64,000 bases of DNA, from positions 5,642,001 to 5,706,000 of the forward strand of contig OZ176056.1 of assembly GCA_964247055.1 (NCBI GenBank), in the 5' to 3' direction. The stretch comes from Paragordius varius (lineage: Eukaryota > Nematomorpha). The position numbers and the translations under genes are program-made. Positions 57,040 through 64,000 of the stretch are shown in pieces (the first letter of the stretch is position 1; each line of letters begins with the position of its first letter). The notes below the pieces were generated by a model. It was not told the origin of the DNA. It saw only the letters and a list, made by a program, of their open reading frames with translations, and did no database searches.

Positions 57040-60000
57040 GAATACTTGATATTTGATGGCTTTTGATTTCATGTTTGAAGGTTACCATTTACAGTCTTAT
57101 TCCAAAGGTCCTTATCTAGACATTTGGTAATGTCTAGGTTTAGTATTTTTATGTCATTTTTAATGTTGTCGCTCCAGGAATGTGTTGGGCGCCCTTTGCC
57201 GTTTTTTCCAAAGGGTTGTATGTGCTTAATGGTTTGGAGTGGATAGTCGGTTTGTCTTCTTTCAATGTGACCCAAGTATTTAAGCCTGCTTCTTTGTATA
57301 AACTTTTCAACTGTGTCATTTTTGTTTTTAAGATGAATATTGTAGTCAGAACAGCAAGCTTTAAGTATTATTTTGTTTTCCGTATTTATCCTTTTGTTAA
57401 CATTTGTTTTATTTAGGGGCCATGTTTCGGTGGCGTAAGTAAGAGCTGGCTTGACTCTGCTTTGTATATTAGCCATTTATTATTGTTAGATACATTTTTA
57501 TTTTTAAGGATAAATTTTAGAGAGTTAACTTTACCCCATGCTTGTTGAATTCGTTTCCTTATGGCTCCAGTTATATGTCCTTTAGAGTCTATGACGTCTC
57601 CTAGATATGCAAACTGGTCTACTTTTTTATTGAGTTTTCGTCGATTGTCACATATGTCGAGCGTGTTTGAGTTGGATTATTGTTTTTGCAGTTGTTACAT
57701 TTAAAGTTTATTTGTTCACGTTTGGTTTGCCGGTGATTTTAGAGCATTTTTGTGAACCCAGAATTTGCATTTGTTGCATTTTATTGAATTTGTTTTGACT
57801 TCCTTGTCGCAGATAGCGCATGGATATTTCCTGATATCATTATTTTTGTTTTATTAATATTTATTTTCAGCCCATGGTTCTCTAGGCAGATTTTCCATGT
57901 TCTAAATTTGTTTGACATATTTTCAATTGAAATATCTGTTAGAACAATGTCACGCGAAGATTAACGCTCAGGGTGGTTTGGTAGATATTTTTGTAATACA
58001 GTTTAATATTATAATGAATAGTAATGGACTAAGTACAAACCCTTGGTGTAAGCTAATGTTTGTCTTGAAAGGTACCTTGTCTCCTATTTGCGTGCGTACC
58101 ATTGTAGTTGTATTTTCATAAAGAAGTAATATTATTTCTATTAAATATTCTTCGATATAATTTTGTCTTAGGGCCCATTTGATTGTTGCTCTAGTTATCA
58201 AAAGCTTTCTCCAAGTCTAGAAAGATGTGGAAAAGTTTTTGATTTTTTGAAAGGTATTTTTCCTGTAGTTGCCTGATAATGAAAATGGTATCTGTAGTGC
58301 TGTGTTCTTTACGAAATGCAAACTGATCATTTGTTATTGTAATGGTTTGTCTAAGGCTATTGTCAATGATGCTTTCAAATATTTTGTGTGTTCTAGAAGT
58401 TTTAAGGGGCGGTATGAGGAGCAGACGAGACGATCCCCCTTATTTTTATATATAGGGATCGTTATACGTTTACTCCAGTCATGGGGAATTTCACGTTTGG
58501 TAAAATTAAAAAAAATTGTAAGGGATGTTAAGCATGGTATTGGTTTAAGCAGATCAATTGATAGTTCGCTTGCAACTGACGACTTGTTTGGCTTCATTTT
58601 TTGCATTGCTTTTAATACTTCGTTTTCTGTGATTTCTTGGATGGGTGCGCTTGTGGGTGGTTTTAGTGTTAGAGGGATTTTTAAATTGTTGGTTTGGTTC
58701 TATGATTCTTCCAACTTTCTTTTCATATCTTAATTACACTTTCTGGGTTAGAGATTATCTCATTCATATTGCTTTTGATACATTTAGTTTAAATGATATC
58801 TTGTTTGTTTGAGTTTATATTCTTTATATTTTAAAGATTTTTTTATTTTTAACCTGGTCTTTTAGTTTAATGGCCAGTTTTAGGCAATTTTCATTTTTAG
58901 TATTTCTAATTTCTTTCTGCGCTTTGTGTTTTGCTATCAGATATGTTTATCTGTTTTTATCATTGCTATCCCTTTTCCATGCTTTGAAGGCGTCGTTTTT
59001 TTCTTTAGTAACCTCTTTTAATTTCTTTTTCCACCACCAATTTTTTGTTTTTTTATTGTATGGTTTGCATCTCCCACAAATATTATCTGCTGTTTTAACT
59101 ATTGTTTTTAGGTTATCCCATCTTGAACCAATAGATTCACTGTTTTGCTGGAGCTTTTCGGATGCCTGGTTGATGTATTTGTTCCTGATTGTTTGATTTT
59201 GTAGTTTATTGTGGTTGATTTTGGCAGGTCTTTGGTATAAGGGTTTATTTTTTAGTTTTTTCAAGACTGCAATCACTATTTTGTGTTGTGTGAAGCTTGT
59301 TTGGTGAGTTTTAATTTGGGGCCGTTTTGTTTTAGGCAAAAGGATGCAACACTAGTCGACATTTTGATATTTTTGAGCACCACCACTCAAAATTTTAAAT
59401 TATGACTAGTTTCAGCGTTCTAAAACCAAATCTAAAAAAATTTGATTCCCCCAATTAGAATTTTGAGATATTATGGGTTTTTCAATTTTTCAAAAACAAG
59501 GGAAAATCGAGAGAAAATTAAATATAACTTTATAATAAGTTATTATATTATAAAATTATTATCATTTAATGAAGCGTTTCAAATTCTATCTTTTGAGTAT
59601 AAATATGTCATTTAAATATCAGGGTGAAAAATATAGTACGGATATAAACGTCAAAATTGGTCTTTTTTTTAAGTTAATTTTAAACACGTATAAATTCATA
59701 TTTAAAAAAATACTAAAAGAGGTATTCTATGGTTTAAACCTTCGGCTTTCAGATAGGCTATATTTATTTAGTTAGTTTTCGTTATTTCTTAATAGGGTTA
59801 TTCTTACAAAAAATCCTTTATTTATACCTAGTGGATATTATTTATTTTTTAAAATGATTGGTTGGCCTGTATTTTGAATTTCAGATGGATTTTGGGTAGC
59901 CACTTTTAGTAGAATATACTATTATGGGATTGAACCATTTGTATTTACCTAATCTCTTTATTCGATTCAACGGTAGAATTTATATAATTTTATTCTGTGA

Positions 60001-61860
60001 ATTGGTTGACATGTCAATTTGCCTGGATTTTGCTTGCAAACCTCTCCTATCGCGCTCTACGATTACTTGTTACCTTTGCCATATCTGGCATAATTATAGG
60101 ATCGCTTGGGGGATAAGTTGCAGAGCTTCTGCAAGCCGCCATCACACCATCCTTTAGCCCTTTTAGATTTTTACTTGTTTAGTATCTCATTTTATTTAAT
60201 GCCTAGAATTTTGTTATTCATGCAAATAAAATTTTGTACAAATTTTAGTGTTGACTATAATCTATCATTTACTCGTATATCTTTGTAGGTACTTCCTTCT
60301 CAATATTTTCATTTTCTTTTTAACTACAAATTTTTAATTAATATATTCAATAAAAGGAATATTTTGCTCGCTTCATATCGGTGATGCAATTCGGAAATCT
60401 TTCAATATGTTCATCTATTATGTGTAGCTTCATAGTCATTTTACAGCCTACATTTTATAATATAATATACCCATCCGATGATAACTTTCTACAAGCTCCT
60501 GGCCTAATATTTTATACAGACTTATGTGATCCTAATATTTAAATATATATTATACCCCAGTGTTGAATTTTTTAAAGCTTCAAAAGCTTTTTTCCTTTGC
60601 AGATAATAGGTTTATAAAGTAGTTATCTTGTAAAAAATTTTTGATTAAAGGCCCATTAGCTATCTTGATCTCGGCTTTACTGACTTTATAATGATTTTGA
60701 AAGTACATGAATGAGACTGAATCTTTCTCAAGATTTTTTATGAATAAGCAGCATTTTTAGGCAGTTTATATTTTTTAATATAAAGATAAACGGCATTTTC
60801 GGATAAGGTTTTATTTAATGTATCACCAATAAATTTTCTGTAGAGTCTTCGTTAGGAAAAATGGGTGGCCCATGCTCTGTCATTATCAATTTTGGTATCA
60901 AAATATTTTGTAAAATGTTTTCCAGTATTAACATCGATATTCCGCAAGTTATTTTTCTTAAATATATATTTACCACAACAGCAAAATTTATTTGGATCAT
61001 TTTTGCATTTTCGTACTAAAATTATATGAAAATACCTGGATCAGGAATGTTACTTGTATCGACTTGCTCGTTTAAATATTTAAACATATGTACACGAGGA
61101 ATGATTGTTTTTTTAAATTAAATAGAAAATCAAAAATTAAATTTTGGAAAAATCCTATAATGGCCTCAAATATTTTTTGTTTTGGCCTTTCCATGCCATT
61201 AGGTATCTTAAAATAAAAAAAATGGGGTGGCGCGAAACCTTGTTGAGCTGTGTAATCTATCATGGTATAAGAGTTTGCTGTTCTAAAAGTGGTAAGTTTT
61301 TTGTGGTTTTTAGTGAAGTGGGTGTTGGCTATGATTAGTTGGTTTGCTTGGTAATATTCTAATATCTGTTCTCCCATCTTGTCACTACTGCCATATCCGT
61401 TTCCGCCATGAACTTCCCTGAAGTCGTGTTCATTATTACTAATTTGCTTGTTAAAATCACCTCCTAAGAAGATGGATTCCTTGCCTGGTATTGTATTTGT
61501 TAGACCTTGGAGTTCCGTCCAAAATTATTGTTTTATTTCGTCTTTTAAACCTGGTTGAGGCACGTATATCGATATTATATTTAGGATGTAGTCATCGTGC
61601 ACAACCTTAAGCTGTAAATTCTTTCATTGTGTCTCGTTACTTGGATAACGTTTTCGCGAAGACATTTAATCGCTATCGCTACACCAGCCTGACCATTTTC
61701 TTGTCCTTGAAAGTAAATGTGTAATTGTTAGTGGTAATTGAGTTATCTCCTTTTAATCTGATTTCTTGTAAGCAGCAGATGTCAACATTGTTAGATTCGA
61801 GAAAATCAATTATCATGTGTAGTTTTCCATTTAAAGTACCGACCTTCCAGGTAGATAGGA
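57040..61860 (-). mobile_element. Long decayed APE-type LINE, split by an insertion
   Basis: Read on the minus strand: AP-endonuclease domain (VGTLNGKLHMIIDFLESN, ICCLQEIRLKGDN, FLGGDFNKQI) at 61850-61250, then after an insertion a linker (59340-58950), RT (58600-57930: DWSKRITIPIYKNKGDR, SSYRPLKLLEHTK, LSPLLFIIIL), a Cys-rich ribbon (57850-57720), FAYLGDVIDSKGHIT and the C-terminal GRPTHSWSDNIKND near 57170. Frames are broken many times, and the catalytic YADD is corrupted (WALIFA). It begins about 370 nt after PFAS in convergent orientation. The clade is probably RTE-like, from motif order only. Confidence 0.85.
59350..61245. mobile_element. Unidentified 1.9-kb insertion inside the LINE
   Basis: The LINE reading breaks after TMIDY at about 61250 and resumes with KRPQIKTHQTSFTQHKI at 59339. 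The ends show only faint inverted similarity (GCACCACCACTCAAAATTTT against GCGCCACCCCATTTTTTTTA, the latter on the minus strand). No transposase or RT was recognised inside, so the element type is unknown. Confidence 0.5.
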
Positions 61861-61969
61861 TATAAATATATTATTGTTATGATAGTTGGTAGAAGTTATT
61901 AAAAATGTATTATCAATTATTATTATCGTTTCGTTAGAGAGTTAGCAGTTTTTGAATAAGATGTGTTTC

Positions 61970-62120
61970 ATGGTATATAGGTTGAGGCGAGGTTTTTACT
62001 TTTCACATGCCCTTGTGAAAAACTCCTTACGGAGTAGATGTTTTTGCAGACAAAACTGGCCTCTGCTGTTCGTTCACCAAAGGTGATCCGACCAACACCG
62101 CGGGGAGGTAGCAGTAGGAC
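61970..62120 (-). repeat. Possible SINE-like GC-rich remnant at the LINE 5' side
   Basis: On the minus strand CGGTGTTGGTCGGATCACC resembles a tRNA D-arm, and is similar to the stretch at 28960-29000. TCACCTTTGGTGA forms a small hairpin. It may be the LINE 5' UTR instead. Confidence 0.25.
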
Positions 62121-62159
62121 TTTGTTGGTCGTTATTTGCAGAATCCACATGAATTATGT

Positions 62160-63165
62160 AATTCTAAAAATTATATACATAATCAAATAATTTTTTAACC
62201 AAGCGATATTATTATTGAATTTTAAATAATATTTTTAATAATAAAACATTTTAATGTTATTGTGTCATCCATTAGTAAAACTTAGTTTCACGCTTTAAAG
62301 ATGAGGGACTCCATGTATTTTAAACTACCCATATAGTTTATAGTTAAGGCCAACCGTGGTAAATAAAAAAATCTTTTGAAGGATATCTACTAAAAGTTTG
62401 ATATACCTTTGTACATTTAGTAATTGTTGAGCTTGAGGATTTCAAGAATATATTAAGTTTTAAAATTTAAATTATATTTAAAGAAGAATTCTAAAATGCC
62501 AAAAAAGACATCGATGATGAAATGGTTGGTTCTGAGGCTTACTTTTGCTTTAGAGACATTAAATGTTTTAAATACTAGTTTTCATTATTATACCAACATA
62601 ATGATTAATCCACGCTAATAAAAAATGTTAGATGATTTTTATTTAATTTATTTTATTAATGATTCCCTTCCATTCTTATTGAGTTTAGGAAATATAGGAA
62701 TGTATTATTGTTTTATATAATTTTCAGTATAACCTCCCTCCAGTCAAATATTAAGTAACTTGGCCAATTTGATATTAAATATGCGCATTTCATTGAAGAA
62801 TACTAACTGATTCCTAGTTATATTTTAAGAAAATCCCAAAGTTGAAAAGGTACATAAATTTCGTCAAAGATGTGCCAAGCAAATGCTTATATTAAAAGAA
62901 TATTATCTTCATATGTGTCGGTTTTATAATAAGGTGCACCCCCTTAAAACTTTTTTGATTGGAAGCAATGGTCTGAAGCAGTGGTATTTAAAATCTTTAA
63001 AAGGTCACTAAAAAATATTATCTTGTCTCAAGGTCCATGCACCGATAAAATCCGAAAAATATTCATAGTTGTTTGATACATTTAACTAATAATCATAAAA
63101 AAAATATACCAAAATATTTAATAAATAGGGCCGAATGTCCCCAATTTGAGTACCATTGTCTAAAG
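62160..63165. other. Intergenic A+T-rich DNA, no gene seen
   Basis: No frame over 60 codons and no clear repeat ends. A block near 63010-63060 (ATTATCTTGTCTCAAGG, then AAATCC..AAATATT) resembles 49400-49460 in PFAS intron 24, so a low-copy repeat may be present. Confidence 0.4.
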
Positions 63166-63411
63166 CAGGGGTGTCCAACACATATAGTTTGGCGGGCCAC
63201 ATTTTTCGATAAAAATAATCCCATGGCAGCATTTAAATATTTATACATCTAATATTTTATTAGATTTTATACATAAGATTTTTGTAAAAACTACTTAATA
63301 ATTTAACAATTTTTTCTATGCCTACGTAAAGATGTAAAAAATGTTTGAGAAAATTAGTTTAACCTATATTGCAGGGCGCAGTTTAAATTAAGCTTTTTAA
63401 AAATCCCAGGG
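63166..63411. mobile_element. hAT-like MITE
   Basis: Starts CAGGGGTGTCCAACACATAT followed by GGCGGGCCACATTTTTCG, the clearest hAT-type left end in the window. A GGGCGCAG motif and AAAATCCCAGG near 63375-63411 may be the right end; that boundary is uncertain. Confidence 0.6.
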
Positions 63412-64000
63412 ATATGGATTTATTTCAAAGGCTTTTATAACATGCCATTGACGATAAAAATCAAATATTCAATATTTATACCAATAATAATTATAGTCAA
63501 AACTGTTAACACTATTAACTTTTATATGTATAAAAATAGATATAGGGTACAGACAGGGTTTATAAATTTTATTGAATTATAAATATTATTGGCTAGAATA
63601 AAACATGAATCTTATTATTTGGTTCAAAAGTTTACACTTTGAAAATTTAATTAAACACAGTTATTAGCCCGATATAATAAATCACAAATTTGTTAAAATA
63701 TAATCAGACGGATTTTCAGTTAATTTTTATTTTAATAAATCATTTTTTGGCTTATTAATATAATTAGTCGGTAAATTGGTGAAGTTTTTTTTAATGTGGT
63801 ATAATCGAAAAGGCATAAAGTGTGAACAATTTATTAAGAAAAATGCAATTTTTAAAATAATAGAAACTTATATTTTAAGAAATAATATTTTAAAATTATT
63901 AAATATAAAAACTAACATATGAAACCATTATAATTTATTTGCCTGTTGTAGGGTTTTTTTTCAATGTAAAAATAACGGTGAGAAGGGGGATTAAGGTGAC
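63412..64000. other. A+T-rich DNA to the window end, nothing recognised
   Basis: No open frame or repeat end supported. Confidence 0.4.

Noticed and set aside
58269-59196. Long plus-strand frames over the LINE (154 and 108 codons)
   Set aside because: They are antisense shadows of the minus-strand RT and linker regions, which carry the recognisable motifs.

Overview
The window is strongly A+T-rich (about three quarters by eye) animal nuclear DNA. It holds two intron-rich protein genes in a background of old and young transposable elements. I cannot name the species. The AMPA-type glutamate receptor with the [15 protein letters not shown] pore signature makes it a metazoan. Three consecutive introns of only 23, 23 and 25 nt are extraordinary for an animal; from general knowledge I recall introns of this size only from dicyemid mesozoans, but the many long, TE-filled introns here are not typical of that group, so this is a hint and not an identification.

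Layout. (1) 823-7184, minus strand: 14 exons of an AMPA-type ionotropic glutamate receptor, from the amino-terminal domain to the C-terminal tail. The signal-peptide exon was not found. (2) About 4.6-10.2 kb and 13.5-18.15 kb: two arms of a large inverted duplication. The right arm carries decayed copies of seven receptor exons in the opposite orientation. Each arm later took its own transposon: a piggyBac-like MITE in the left arm and a hAT-like one in the right. (3) 18.9-21.0 kb: a hAT-like element with an 8-bp target duplication, enclosing a LINE 3' fragment. (4) 21760-26395: a fossil Ty3/gypsy-like LTR retrotransposon with both LTRs and a 5-bp target duplication. (5) 27211-27772: second copy of the piggyBac-like MITE. 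(6) 27907-56671, plus strand: 34 exons of phosphoribosylformylglycinamidine synthase (PFAS), the fourth step of de novo purine synthesis. Every exon junction checked keeps the frame, and only the first coding exon is missing. At about 1,765 visible residues it is much longer than the usual 1,300-1,350. Its introns hold LINE fragments, a hAT MITE, a foldback CACTA/Chapaev-like element with a second element nested in it, and at least three other MITE families. (7) 57.0-61.9 kb, minus strand: a long, decayed APE-type LINE just downstream of PFAS, split by a 1.9-kb insertion. (8) 62-64 kb: a possible SINE-like remnant and a hAT-like MITE.

The two genes are functionally unrelated (neurotransmission and purine synthesis) and lie about 20 kb apart, transcribed away from each other. 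The most unusual signals are the ultrashort introns at the 5' end of PFAS, the expanded PFAS protein, the inverted receptor-gene duplication, the nested foldback element whose other arm preserves the empty insertion site, and MITE copies ending 14 and 24 nt before PFAS splice acceptors.
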